DNA from: Inquilinus limosus DSM 16000
Lineage (GTDB): Bacteria; Pseudomonadota; Alphaproteobacteria; DSM-16000; Inquilinaceae
NCBI RefSeq assembly: GCF_000423185.1
Contig: NZ_AUHM01000018.1
Span: 1 to 64,000, forward strand
DNA length: 64,000 nucleotides
Direction of reading: 5' to 3'
Numbering within the stretch: position 1 is the stretch's first letter; each line of letters opens with the position of its first letter. Made by a program: the position numbers and the translations under genes. Positions 15,758 through 24,440 of this stretch are shown piece after piece. A model generated the notes under the pieces. The model did no database searches. It saw only the letters and a list, made by a program, of their open reading frames with translations, and was not told the origin of the DNA.

Positions 15758-17077
15758 ATGTCCTGGAAGATGTGCAAGGCCCTGGCCGGAGCGGGCGCGC
15801 TGGCGCTGCTGCTCGCGTCCGGAGCGGCGACGGCGCAGCAGAAGCTGACCATCGCCACGGTCAACAACGCCGACATGATCATCATGCAGCGCCTGTCGAA
15901 GGACTTCGAGAAGGAGAGCGGCATCGCGCTGAACTGGGTGGTGCTGGAGGAGAACGTGCTGCGCCAGCGCGTCACCACCGACATCGCCACCAATGGCGGG
16001 CAGTTCGACGTGCTGACCATCGGCACCTACGAGGTGCCGATCTGGGGCGCGCAGGACTGGCTGCTGCCGATGGACGACCTGCCGGCCGACTACGACATCG
16101 AGGACGTGCTGAAGCCGGTGCGGGACGGGCTGTCGCATGAGGGCAAGCTGTACGCCCTGCCCTTCTATGCCGAGAGCTCGATGACCTTCTACCGGAAGGA
16201 CCTGTTCGAGAAGGCCGGCCTGACCATGCCCGAGCAGCCGACCTACGAGCAGATCAAGGAGTTCGCGTCCAAGCTGCACGACCCCTCGCACGAGATCTAC
16301 GGCATCTGCCTGCGCGGCAAGCCGGGCTGGGGCGAGAACATGGCCTTCGTCGGCCCGCTGGTGAACACCTATGGCGGCCGCTGGTTCGACGAGAACTGGA
16401 ACGCGACCATCGACACCCCGGCGTGGAAGGAGGCCATCACCTTCTATGTCGACCTCTTGAAGAGCTACGGCCCGCCGGGCGCACCGTCGAACGGCCACAA
16501 CGAGAACCGGGCGCTGTTCGCCAGCGGCAAATGCGCGATGTGGATCGACGCCACCTCGGCCGCCGGCTACCTGTACAACCCGAAGGACTCGACCGTCGCC
16601 GACAAGGTCGCCTTCGCCCAGGCGCCGATCGCCAAGTCGCCGAAGGGCAACCACTGGCTGTGGTCCTGGGCGCTGGCGGTGCCGAAGTCGACCAAGGCGC
16701 CGGACGCGGCCAAGACGTTCATCACCTGGGCCACGTCCAAGGCCTATATCCAGAAGGTGGCGCAGAGCGACGGCTGGACCGTGGTGCCGCCCGGCACCCG
16801 CGCCTCGACCTATGCCAACCCGGAGTACAAGAAGGCCGCGCCCTTCGCCGACTTCGTGCTGAAGGCGATCGAGACCGCCGACCCGAACGACGCCACGGTG
16901 GAGAAGGTGCCCTACACCGGCGTGCAGTTCGTCGGCATCCCGGAGTTCCAGGCGATCGGCACCGAGGTCGGCCAGCAGATCGCCGCCGCCCTCGCCGGCA
17001 CGGTCTCGGTCGACCAGGCCCTGAAGGCCTCGCAGGAGGCCGCCGACCGGGCCATGGTCCAGGGCGGGTACAAGTGA
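15758..17077 (+). CDS. Sugar/polyol ABC transporter substrate-binding protein (SmoE-like)
   Basis: A 439-aa family 1 extracellular solute-binding protein with a signal peptide (about 1-26, ending ATAQQ). The AGGAGG site lies seven bases upstream of the ATG. The sequence pattern (TYEVPIWGAQDWLLPMDDLP, LPFYAESSMTFYRKDLFEKAG) is close to the sorbitol/mannitol-binding proteins of alphaproteobacterial Smo systems. It is followed by two permease genes and then GMC and SDR oxidoreductases, which supports uptake and oxidation of a polyol. No ATPase subunit gene is present in the operon. Confidence 0.85.
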   Translation: MSWKMCKALAGAGALALLLASGAATAQQKLTIATVNNADMIIMQRLSKDFEKESGIALNWVVLEENVLRQRVTTDIATNGGQFDVLTIGTYEVPIWGAQDWLLPMDDLPADYDIEDVLKPVRDGLSHEGKLYALPFYAESSMTFYRKDLFEKAGLTMPEQPTYEQIKEFASKLHDPSHEIYGICLRGKPGWGENMAFVGPLVNTYGGRWFDENWNATIDTPAWKEAITFYVDLLKSYGPPGAPSNGHNENRALFASGKCAMWIDATSAAGYLYNPKDSTVADKVAFAQAPIAKSPKGNHWLWSWALAVPKSTKAPDAAKTFITWATSKAYIQKVAQSDGWTVVPPGTRASTYANPEYKKAAPFADFVLKAIETADPNDATVEKVPYTGVQFVGIPEFQAIGTEVGQQIAAALAGTVSVDQALKASQEAADRAMVQGGYK

Positions 17078-17116
17078 CGGCCTGACCCGCCCATCGAAAT
17101 CGCTATCGCGATTTCG

Positions 17117-17236
17117 CCCCCTCACCCGGAAATCCTGGCGGATTTCCGACCTCTCCCCGAGGGAGAGGTAACCAATCCCTCTCCTCGGGGAGAGGGAGGG
17201 GCCCGGCCCGACAGGGCCGGGAGGGTGAGGGGGTGT
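17117..17236. repeat. Two facing palindromic repeats (family B)
   Basis: The left unit contains CCCCTCACCCGGAAATCC... and CCTCTCCCCGAGGGAGAGG; the right unit contains the inverse, CCTCTCCTCGGGGAGAGGG ... GGGAGGGTGAGGGG. Together they could form one long hairpin between the binding-protein and first permease genes. This would allow more binding protein than permease to be made. Confidence 0.8.
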
Positions 17237-17292
17237 GCGGTGCCACGGACGAAATCACCGCGCCTCCGCGCAGTCAGGAAAGGATGCACGCC

Positions 17293-18174
17293 ATGGCCGC
17301 CATCGCCTCGACCCGGCGCAAGGCGACGCTGCTCCTCGCCCCATCGGTCACGGTCCTCTTGCTGTGGACCTTCGTGCCGCTGGCGGCGACGATCTACTTC
17401 TCGACCCTGCGCTACAACCTGATGAACCCGCTGCGGCGCGGCTTCGCGGGGCTGAACAACTACATCTACCTGGTCGGTGACCCGGCCTTCTGGGACGCGA
17501 TCCAGAACACGCTGGTCCTGGTCGGGGCGGTGCTGGCGATCACCGTGGTGCTGGGCACCCTGATCGCGATCCTGCTGGACCAGCCCTTCCCCGGCCGCGG
17601 CATCGTCCGGGTGCTGGTCATCGCGCCCTTCTTCGTCATGCCGACGGTCAGCGCGCTGGTCTGGAAGAACCTGCTGCTGCACCCGGTCTCCGGCGTCCTG
17701 ACCTGGGTGGCGCGCGCAATCGGGCTCGAGCCGATCGACTGGCTGAGCCAGGCGCCGCTGGCCGCGATCATCATCATGGTCGCCTGGCAGTGGCTGCCCT
17801 TCGCCGTGCTGATCCTGCTGACCGCGCTGCAGTCGCTGGACCATGAGCAGCGCGAGGCGGCGCGGATCGACGGCGCCGGGCCGATCTCGATGTTCTTCTT
17901 CATCGTGCTGCCGCATCTGATGCACGCAATCGGCGTGGTCATCATGGTGCAGACCATCTTCCTGCTCTCGATCTTCGCCGAGATCCTGGTCACCACCAAC
18001 GGCGGCCCCGGCACCGCCAGCACCAACCTGACCTATCTCGTCTACCGGAACGGCCTGCAGCAGTTCAACGTCGGCGCCGCCTCGGCCGGCGGGGTGGTCG
18101 CGGTGATCCTGGCCAACATCGTCGCCTTCTTCCTGGTGCGCGCCCTGGCCCGCACCCTCAAGCGGGGAGGCTGA
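17293..18174 (+). CDS. Polyol-type ABC transporter permease (MalF/SmoF-like)
   Basis: A 293-aa membrane protein with six predicted helices. The binding-protein-dependent permease signature (EAA loop) is seen in REAARIDGAGPISMFFFIVLPHL. The start is uncertain: the ATG at 17293 has AAGGA eight bases upstream and is preferred; an in-frame ATG lies at 17284. The next permease starts 3 bp after its stop. It forms the heterodimeric channel with that gene product, for the substrate delivered by the upstream binding protein. Confidence 0.85.
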   Translation: MAAIASTRRKATLLLAPSVTVLLLWTFVPLAATIYFSTLRYNLMNPLRRGFAGLNNYIYLVGDPAFWDAIQNTLVLVGAVLAITVVLGTLIAILLDQPFPGRGIVRVLVIAPFFVMPTVSALVWKNLLLHPVSGVLTWVARAIGLEPIDWLSQAPLAAIIIMVAWQWLPFAVLILLTALQSLDHEQREAARIDGAGPISMFFFIVLPHLMHAIGVVIMVQTIFLLSIFAEILVTTNGGPGTASTNLTYLVYRNGLQQFNVGAASAGGVVAVILANIVAFFLVRALARTLKRGG

Positions 18175-18177
18175 GCC

Positions 18178-19005
18178 ATGGCCGTGAAACGCTCCGCGCG
18201 GCAGACCCTCGGCGTCACAGTCCTGGGCTGGGCGGTTGGGCTGGTGCTGTTCTTCCCGATCGGCTGGATGGTGCTGACCAGCTTCAAGACCGAGGTCGAG
18301 GCCTTCGCCACGCCGCCGTCGATCTTCTTCACACCGACGCTGGAGAACTACGCCGCCGTCGAATCCCGGATCGACTATTTCCACTACGCCCTGAATTCGG
18401 TCTACATCGCCTTCGGCTCGACCTTACTGTGCCTCGTCATCGGCGGGATGGCGGCCTATTCCATGGCCTTCTTCCCGACCAAGCGCACCGACGGCACGCT
18501 CTTGTGGATGCTGTCGACCAAGATGATGCCCGCGGTCGGCGTGCTGGTGCCGATGTATCTGGGCTTCCGCGACCTCGGCCTCCTGAACACGGTCATCGGC
18601 ATGGTGCTGCTGATGACGCTGGTCAACCTGCCGATCGTGGTGTGGATGCTGTACACCTATTTCCGCGACTACCCGCGGGAGATCCTGGAGGCGGCGCGGG
18701 TGGACGGCGCCGGGTCCTGGCAGGAGATGGTGCACATCCTGCTGCCCACCACCCTGCCCGGCATCGTCTCGACCTCGCTGCTGACCATCATCCTGAGCTG
18801 GAACGAGGCGTTCTGGAGCATCAACCTGACCGGGCCGGACTCCGGGCCGCTGACCGCCTTCATCGCCTCCTTCTCCAGCCCCGAGGGGCTGTTCTGGGCC
18901 AAGCTCTCCGCCGCCTCGACACTCGCCATCGCGCCGATCCTGGTGCTGGGCTGGCTGTCGCAGCGCCAGCTGGTGCGCGGCCTGACTTTCGGGGCGGTGA
19001 AGTGA
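18178..19005 (+). CDS. Polyol-type ABC transporter permease (MalG/SmoG-like)
   Basis: A 275-aa inner-membrane permease with six helices. The EAA loop is LEAARVDGAGSWQEMVHILLP, and the C-terminal signature ends in SQRQLVRGLTFGAVK, the usual end of MalG-type subunits. It is translationally close to the first permease (3-bp gap). The ATP-binding subunit must come from elsewhere in the genome. Confidence 0.87.
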   Translation: MAVKRSARQTLGVTVLGWAVGLVLFFPIGWMVLTSFKTEVEAFATPPSIFFTPTLENYAAVESRIDYFHYALNSVYIAFGSTLLCLVIGGMAAYSMAFFPTKRTDGTLLWMLSTKMMPAVGVLVPMYLGFRDLGLLNTVIGMVLLMTLVNLPIVVWMLYTYFRDYPREILEAARVDGAGSWQEMVHILLPTTLPGIVSTSLLTIILSWNEAFWSINLTGPDSGPLTAFIASFSSPEGLFWAKLSAASTLAIAPILVLGWLSQRQLVRGLTFGAVK

Positions 19006-19026
19006 GTGCCGGCGGCTCGATGCATC

Positions 19027-19156
19027 ACCTCTCCCGCGGGGCGGGAGAGGTCGGGCGTCCGCAGGACGACCGGGTGAGGGCTGGCACCGGCCTCGACAAA
19101 CTGCCCTCACCCGGAGCCGCTGGCGCGGCTCCGACCTCTCCCGCAAGCGGGAGAGG
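19027..19156. repeat. Two facing palindromic repeats (family B)
   Basis: CCTCTCCCGCGGGGCGGGAGAGG with GACCGGGTGAGGG on the left, and CCCTCACCCGGAGCC... CCTCTCCCGCAAGCGGGAGAGG on the right. The arrangement matches that at 17117-17236. It separates the ABC genes from the dehydrogenase genes of the same apparent operon. Confidence 0.8.
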
Positions 19157-19227
19157 CGACATTGCGGAGCGGAACGGCCTTGTCGGCTGCTCTTATCCGA
19201 CACGAACGGCCAGGACCACCACCCACC

Positions 19228-20835
19228 ATGGCTGACGGCTACGACTTCATCATCGTCGGCGGCGGCAGCGCGGGGTGCGTGGTCGCCAGCCGGCTGGTGG
19301 CCGAGCGGCGGGCGCGGGTGCTGCTGCTGGAGGCCGGGGGCCGGCGCGGCAGCCGGCTGCTGGACATGCCGGCCGGCTACATGAAGTTCCTGAACCAGGA
19401 CACCTACCTGACCCTGAACGAGACCCTGCCGCAGGAGCAGCTGGGCGGACGCGCGCCGATCATCCCGACCGGCAAGCTGCTGGGCGGCGGCAGCGCGGTC
19501 AACGCCATGGTCTATATGCGCGGCCGGCCGCAGGACTATGACGGCTGGGACGCGGAGCTCGGCGGCAACTCCGGCTGGGGCTGGGCCGACCTGCTGCCCT
19601 ATTTCGTCAAGCAGGAGGGCAACGACCATCTCGGCGCGCCCTTCCACGGCACCGACGGGCCGCTGAAGGTTTCGCATCTCGGCCAGCACTGCGCGATGAG
19701 CCGGGCCTTCGTCCAGGCGCTGCAGGGCATGGGCGTGCCCTACCGGCCGGACTTCAACGCCGGCGAGCAGGCGGGCGTCGGCTTCATGCAGCACACCATC
19801 GATGCCGCGACCCGCACCCGCTGCAGCGCCGTCGCCGCCTTCCTGGCCCCGGTGCTGGGCGACCCGAAGCTGACGGTCGAGACCGGAGCGCTGGTCACCC
19901 GCATCCGCGTCGAGCGCGGCCGTGCCACGGGTGTGGACTACGTCAAGGACGGGCAGAGCCGCCGCGCCACGGCCGGCGAGGTGATCCTCGCCGCCGGCGC
20001 CTACGCCTCGCCCAAGCTCCTCATGCTCAGCGGCATCGGTCCGGCCGAGGCGCTGGGCCGGCACGGCATCGCGGTTGTGGCGGACCTGCCGGGCGTCGGC
20101 GCCAATCTGCAGGACCATCACGAGGTGCCGGTGATCGCCGCCACCAACGGCGCTTATGGCTATTTCGGGCGCGACCGCGGCCTGCCGATGATCCTGGCCG
20201 GGCTGCAATACCTGCTGTTCAAGACCGGCCCGGTGACCACGACCGGCGTCGAGGCCTGCGCCTTCATCGACCCGGATAGCGAGGACCAGAGCGACCCGAA
20301 GCTGCAGCTGTACTGCGTGCCGACGGTCTATCTCGACCGCGACGTCACAGGCGTGGCGCCGACCGACGGGGTGACGCTGAACGCCTGCCTGATGCGGCCG
20401 AAGGCGCGCGGGTCGGTGACGCTGCGATCGGCCGATCCCGCCGACCCGCCGCTGATCGACTGCGCCTTCTTCGGCGACCAGGAGGATCTGCGCCTGTCGG
20501 TGGCCGGGCTGCGCTATGCCCGCCGGGTGCTGGCCGCCGATCCGGTGCGGCGGATGGTGACCGGCGAGATCTTCCCCGGCGCCGCCACCACCAGCGACGA
20601 CGACCTGGCCGCGCATTGCCGGCGCACGGTCAAGACCAACTACCACCCGGTCGGCACCTGCCGCATGGGGCCGGAGAGCGACCCGACGGCTGTGGTCGAC
20701 CGCACGCTGCGCGTGCGCGGGGTGGAGGCCCTGCGCGTCATCGACGCCTCGATCATGCCGCGGGTGACCAGCGGCAACACCAACGCCCCGGTTCTGGCGG
20801 TCGCCGACCGGGCGGTCGACCTGATTCCGATGTGA
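19228..20835 (+). CDS. GMC-family FAD oxidoreductase (choline/alcohol dehydrogenase type)
   Basis: A 535-aa flavoprotein. The start at 19228 (MADGYDFIIVGGGSAG) puts the FAD-binding Rossmann motif right at the N-terminus. The GMC signatures PTGKLLGGGSAVNAMVYMRG and GAYASPKLLMLSGIGP are present, as are the catalytic His region NYHPVGTCRMG and the C-terminal VIDASIMPRVTSGNTNAPV. GMC enzymes oxidise alcohols to aldehydes or ketones. Its position after polyol-type ABC genes and before an SDR suggests it acts on the imported polyol or a derivative. It overlaps the SDR reading frame region with no gap. Confidence 0.88.
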   Translation: MADGYDFIIVGGGSAGCVVASRLVAERRARVLLLEAGGRRGSRLLDMPAGYMKFLNQDTYLTLNETLPQEQLGGRAPIIPTGKLLGGGSAVNAMVYMRGRPQDYDGWDAELGGNSGWGWADLLPYFVKQEGNDHLGAPFHGTDGPLKVSHLGQHCAMSRAFVQALQGMGVPYRPDFNAGEQAGVGFMQHTIDAATRTRCSAVAAFLAPVLGDPKLTVETGALVTRIRVERGRATGVDYVKDGQSRRATAGEVILAAGAYASPKLLMLSGIGPAEALGRHGIAVVADLPGVGANLQDHHEVPVIAATNGAYGYFGRDRGLPMILAGLQYLLFKTGPVTTTGVEACAFIDPDSEDQSDPKLQLYCVPTVYLDRDVTGVAPTDGVTLNACLMRPKARGSVTLRSADPADPPLIDCAFFGDQEDLRLSVAGLRYARRVLAADPVRRMVTGEIFPGAATTSDDDLAAHCRRTVKTNYHPVGTCRMGPESDPTAVVDRTLRVRGVEALRVIDASIMPRVTSGNTNAPVLAVADRAVDLIPM

Positions 20836-20846
20836 TGGAGAAGACC

Positions 20847-21602
20847 ATGTACCGCGAGAAATTCGACCTATCCGGCCGCGTGGCGGTGGTGACCGGCGGC
20901 GGCCGCGGCATCGGCCGGGCGACCTGCGAGGCGCTGGCCGAGGCCGGCGCCAAGGTGGTGGTGGCCGAGATCCTGGCCGATATCGGCGCGGACACGGCCA
21001 AGGCGGTGGGCGGGGAGTTCATCCAGCTCGACGTCACCGACCCCGACGCCGTGACCAAGGCGGCCGACGGCGTCCAAGCCAAGCACGGCCGGGTCGACAT
21101 CCTGGTCAACAATGCCGGCATGGCGCGCAACAGCGACGCGCTGGAGACCAGCGACGAGGAATGGCGCAAGGTCATGGACCTGAACGTCAACGCCGTGTTC
21201 TGGTGCGCCCGCGCCTTCGGCCGCCACATGGTGGCGGCCAGGCGCGGCAGCGTGATCAACATCGGCTCGATGTCCGGCATCATCGTCAACAAGCCGCAGG
21301 GCCAGGCGCATTACAACGCCAGCAAGGCCGCGGTGCACCTGCTGACCAAGTCGCTGGCCTGCGAATGGGCGCCGCACGGGGTGCGCGTCAACGCCATCGC
21401 CCCGGGCTACATCGCCACCGACATGACGCTGGCCGGCCGCACCAAGAAAGAATGGTACGATACCTGGATCGAGATGACGCCGATGGCCCGATGCGGCGAG
21501 CCCTGGGAGATCGCCGCCACCGCCCTGTTCCTGGCGGCCGACGCCTCGGGCTTCTTCACCGGCGCGATCCTGGGTCCGGACGGCGGGTATACGGCCTGGT
21601 GA
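20847..21602 (+). CDS. Short-chain dehydrogenase/reductase
   Basis: A 251-aa classical SDR: NAD(P)-binding TGGGRGIG (16-23), NNAG (88-91), catalytic Ser143, Tyr156 and Lys160. The ATG at 20847 has GGAG six bases upstream; an earlier in-frame ATG at 20835 overlaps the GMC stop (TGATG) but has no such site. It is probably a polyol or keto-sugar dehydrogenase that completes the pathway started by the ABC importer and GMC enzyme. The exact substrate is unknown. Confidence 0.87.
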   Translation: MYREKFDLSGRVAVVTGGGRGIGRATCEALAEAGAKVVVAEILADIGADTAKAVGGEFIQLDVTDPDAVTKAADGVQAKHGRVDILVNNAGMARNSDALETSDEEWRKVMDLNVNAVFWCARAFGRHMVAARRGSVINIGSMSGIIVNKPQGQAHYNASKAAVHLLTKSLACEWAPHGVRVNAIAPGYIATDMTLAGRTKKEWYDTWIEMTPMARCGEPWEIAATALFLAADASGFFTGAILGPDGGYTAW

Positions 21603-21626
21603 TCAGGCCCCGCCTCGAATAAGGGT

Positions 21627-21710
21627 CGTCATGGCGAGGCGCGCAGCGCCGTGGCCATCCAGGGGCCGGTGCCGCTGGATGGCCGCGCCCCTTCGGGGCT
21701 CGCCATGATG
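21627..21710. repeat. Dispersed palindromic repeat, family C
   Basis: CGTCATGGCGAG at the left end and CTCGCCATGATG at the right, with CCATCCAGGGGCCGGTGCCG... in the middle. It shares the core CCAGGGGCCGGTGC and its ends with the copy at 24441-24526, and its right half with 9066-9103. Confidence 0.8.
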
Positions 21711-21761
21711 GGATTGGAAGGCCCATCATCCCGGCGTGCCTCTCTGATTCGATTCGCCCGA

Positions 21762-21776
21762 GTTCTTCTTTTGTTC
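21762..21776 (+). promoter_or_regulatory. SOS (LexA) box GTTC-N7-GTTC
   Basis: GTTC at 21762-21765 and GTTC at 21773-21776, seven bases apart, which is exactly the alphaproteobacterial LexA motif. It lies 12 bp before the first ATG of the DNA glycosylase-like gene, where bound LexA would cover the promoter. The surrounding bases are AT-rich, unlike the neighbouring DNA. Confidence 0.75.
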
Positions 21777-21788
21777 TAAATTTCCGGC

Positions 21789-22706
21789 ATGGTCGACGCC
21801 ATGCCCGCCACCGCCCGCCTGATCCGGATCGACGCTGCTCTGGCCGCCGCCTTCGGGCCGCCGCCGCGCTGGCTGTATCCCGACCCGGTCGAGGTGCTGG
21901 TGCTGGCGCTGCTGTCCGCGCGCACCGAGGATGCGGTGGCGATGGCCGCCCACCGCATCTTGCGCGTCCGCTTCCCGCGCTGGCAGGACCTGCTCGACGC
22001 CGATCCGGCTGTGATCGAGCGGCTGATCGGCCGCACCACCTGGCCGGACAGGAAGAGACAGACTCTGCAGGAGGCGCTGCGGGCGCTGCAGGCCGCCCGC
22101 GGCCGGCTGGAGCTGGACTTCCTGGCCGGGAGATCGGCCGCCGATGCCGTCGCCTGGCTGCGGCAGCTGCCCGGTGTCGGACCGAAGACGGCAGCCTCGG
22201 TGCTGCTGTTCAGCCGACTGCGCATGCGCGCCCTGCCGGTCTCGACCGGTCATCTCCGCACCGCGAAGCGGCTGGGGCTGGTCTCCCGCCGTGCCGGCGC
22301 CGAGGCGGCGCACGGACCATTGCTGGGAATGCTGCCGCCGGACTGGGACAACGATCGGATCGAGCGGCACCACTGGCTGATCAAGCGGCTGGGCCATGGC
22401 CACTGCGCCGACCGGCGGCCCCGCTGCGGCAGCTGCCCGGTGCGGACGCTGTGCCCCAGCCGCGGCCGCATCCGTCCCGCGCCGGAGCATGCCGCCCGCC
22501 AGCTCGCCCTGCCCTTCCCCGTCTCAGGTTTCGTCGCCGACAGCCCGATGAACTCAGCGGAAAATCTTGCTTTGGCATCCCGATCCAAGAGAACGAAGCC
22601 TTCTTTTTTGAGCGAAACCTCTCGCCCGAATGTCCGCCCCCGTGCCGATCTGATAAATTTCCCAAAAACGGAACAGCCGGAGGCCCGCCCGTCTGCCAGG
22701 ACGTGA
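21789..22706 (+). CDS. Endonuclease III-like (HhH-GPD, 4Fe-4S) protein, probably SOS-induced
   Basis: A 305-aa protein with the layout of endonuclease III: helix-hairpin-helix LPGVGPKTA (127-135, catalytic-type Lys133) and a C-terminal iron-sulphur cluster C206-x6-C213-x2-C216-x5-C222. Two usually conserved positions differ. The HhH-GPD Asp of VDTH is Ser152 in VSTGH, and the Gln of LLSAQ is Arg45. The first 25 residues may be shorter, as an ATG at residue 5 is possible. After residue 250 there is a 55-aa tail of different, less GC-rich composition. With its LexA box the gene should be damage-inducible. Whether it cuts DNA or only binds lesions is open. Confidence 0.8.
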   Translation: MVDAMPATARLIRIDAALAAAFGPPPRWLYPDPVEVLVLALLSARTEDAVAMAAHRILRVRFPRWQDLLDADPAVIERLIGRTTWPDRKRQTLQEALRALQAARGRLELDFLAGRSAADAVAWLRQLPGVGPKTAASVLLFSRLRMRALPVSTGHLRTAKRLGLVSRRAGAEAAHGPLLGMLPPDWDNDRIERHHWLIKRLGHGHCADRRPRCGSCPVRTLCPSRGRIRPAPEHAARQLALPFPVSGFVADSPMNSAENLALASRSKRTKPSFLSETSRPNVRPRADLINFPKTEQPEARPSART

Positions 22707-22735
22707 ACCACCGATTCCCATTTCGGAGGGTTCAA

Positions 22736-24421
22736 ATGCCGCTCATCACCAATGTCGCCTACTCGCCCGACCCGACCGACGGCCAGGCGCTGGGCCTCGA
22801 CCTCGCCCTGAACGGCGCCACGCGGATCTTCGTCAACTGGGGCGACGGCTCGCCGCTGCAGTCCTACGCGGTGGAGCCGGGAAGCAACTCGATCCATCTG
22901 TCGCACGACTATGCCAGCCCCGCGGCCGGCACCATCGTCCTTCGCGCCAGCGGGCCGGGCGTACCGGTCGAGCGCACCACGCTGAACCTCGTGGTCGGGG
23001 CGGACGACTATTACAGCCGCGTCTCCGGCGATCCGGCGTACCCGGAGATCACCCGCAAAGACCCGGTGATCTCCGGCGACGGCCAATGGGTGGTCTGGGC
23101 CGAGGCCTACAACGGCACCTACAGCGCCGAGGGCTTGACGCTCAGAAACCTGGCCGACGGCAGCACCGTCCACATCTACGGCGACGGCGGAGATGCCTAC
23201 GAGTTCGACGGCGGCCCCTACATGCTGGCGAACGGCGCCGCGGTCTATTTCTACGAGGACTTCTTCGGCATCGGCGGATACTACCACCCGGCGACCATCC
23301 ACCGGGTCGAGGCAGGCGAGACGATCACCCTGGAGGACGCCTACGACGTCACGGTCACCGACGATGCGCGATACGCCGTCTATGAGCAGCGGAGCGACTG
23401 GGCTCCCGGCAACGGCTGGTACTTGCTCGACTTCGAGGCGGGCACCAGCACCTTCCTCACTGGCGGCCCCGAATATGACGGCCCGCGCTACCACGTGCAT
23501 TTCGTCGACGGCCAGCTCACCGTCACCGACGACACCACCGGAGAGCAGTCGGTCAGCGGCCCGCTGGCCACCGACACCACGGCCGACGGCAGCGCCACCG
23601 TCATCGCCAGCGACGACGCGCTGGCGCCCGGCGACACCAACAACGCATCGGACGTCTATCTGCAGGAGAACGGCACCCCCACCTATTCCGGCACTGACGG
23701 GCCGGACGTTCTGCTGCTGGGCGTGGCGAACGACATCGCGAGCGGCGCCGCCGGCAAGGACTACCTGGCCGGCGGCCTGGGCGACGATTCCCTGAGCGGC
23801 GGCGCCGGCGACGACCTGCTGGAGGGCGGCGCCGGGGCGGACAGCCTCGACGGCGGCGACGGCATCGACGCGGCGGGCTACGCCACCAGCCTCGCCGGGG
23901 TGCAGGCCAGCCTGGACCGGCCCGAGGGCAATACCGGCGACGCCGCCGGCGACAGCTATGCCGGCATCGAGAACCTGCTGGGCAGCGCCTTCGCCGATCG
24001 GCTCGAGGGCGACGCCGCCGCCAATGCCCTGCGCGGCGAGGCCGGGGACGACCGGCTGGGCGGGCTGGGCGGCGACGACCGGCTGGTCGGCGGCGACGGG
24101 AACGACGTGATCGCCGGCGGCAGCGGTGACGACCGGATCTATGGCGGCGCCGGGGGCGACCGGATCGCTGGCGGTGCCGGGGCGGATGTGATCGTCATCC
24201 AGCCCGGCTTCGGCCGCGACGTGGTCACCGATTTCGACGGCGCGGCGGGCGACGTGATCCTGTTCGACCGCGACGTCTTCGCCGGCTTCGCCGAGGTCAT
24301 GGCCCATGCCCGCGACTACGGCGCGGATGGCACCGCGATCGCGCTCGACGCCGAGAACAGGATCATCCTGCCCGGGGTCGACCGGTCGTCGCTGCAGGCG
24401 GACGATTTCGCGTTCGTCTAG
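22736..24421 (+). CDS. Large RTX protein with a propeller-like N-terminal half
   Basis: A 561-aa protein, with GGAGGG six bases before the ATG. Residues 1-90 look like an Ig/PKD-type beta domain (IFVNWGDGSPLQSY). About 95-310 holds repeats reminiscent of WD40/TolB-type blades (VISGDGQWVVWAEAYNG, VTVTDDARYAVYEQ). About 320-490 has RTX nonapeptides (GGAGDDLLEGGAGADSLDGG). The end resembles serralysin-type secretion domains and finishes ADDFAFV. There is no Sec signal, so type I secretion is likely. No catalytic motif is visible. It is a probable extracellular calcium-binding or adhesive protein. Confidence 0.83.
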   Translation: MPLITNVAYSPDPTDGQALGLDLALNGATRIFVNWGDGSPLQSYAVEPGSNSIHLSHDYASPAAGTIVLRASGPGVPVERTTLNLVVGADDYYSRVSGDPAYPEITRKDPVISGDGQWVVWAEAYNGTYSAEGLTLRNLADGSTVHIYGDGGDAYEFDGGPYMLANGAAVYFYEDFFGIGGYYHPATIHRVEAGETITLEDAYDVTVTDDARYAVYEQRSDWAPGNGWYLLDFEAGTSTFLTGGPEYDGPRYHVHFVDGQLTVTDDTTGEQSVSGPLATDTTADGSATVIASDDALAPGDTNNASDVYLQENGTPTYSGTDGPDVLLLGVANDIASGAAGKDYLAGGLGDDSLSGGAGDDLLEGGAGADSLDGGDGIDAAGYATSLAGVQASLDRPEGNTGDAAGDSYAGIENLLGSAFADRLEGDAAANALRGEAGDDRLGGLGGDDRLVGGDGNDVIAGGSGDDRIYGGAGGDRIAGGAGADVIVIQPGFGRDVVTDFDGAAGDVILFDRDVFAGFAEVMAHARDYGADGTAIALDAENRIILPGVDRSSLQADDFAFV

Positions 24422-24440
24422 CCGCCAGGCGAAAGCCTTT

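Noticed and set aside
15659-17125. Long open frame of 488 codons antisense to the polyol-type binding protein gene
   Set aside because: It is the complement of a clear gene in GC-rich DNA, with Arg/Asp/Gly/His-rich low-complexity translation and no domain. The same reasoning removes other long antisense frames, for example 18424-20646, 22250-24307 and 35299-37047.
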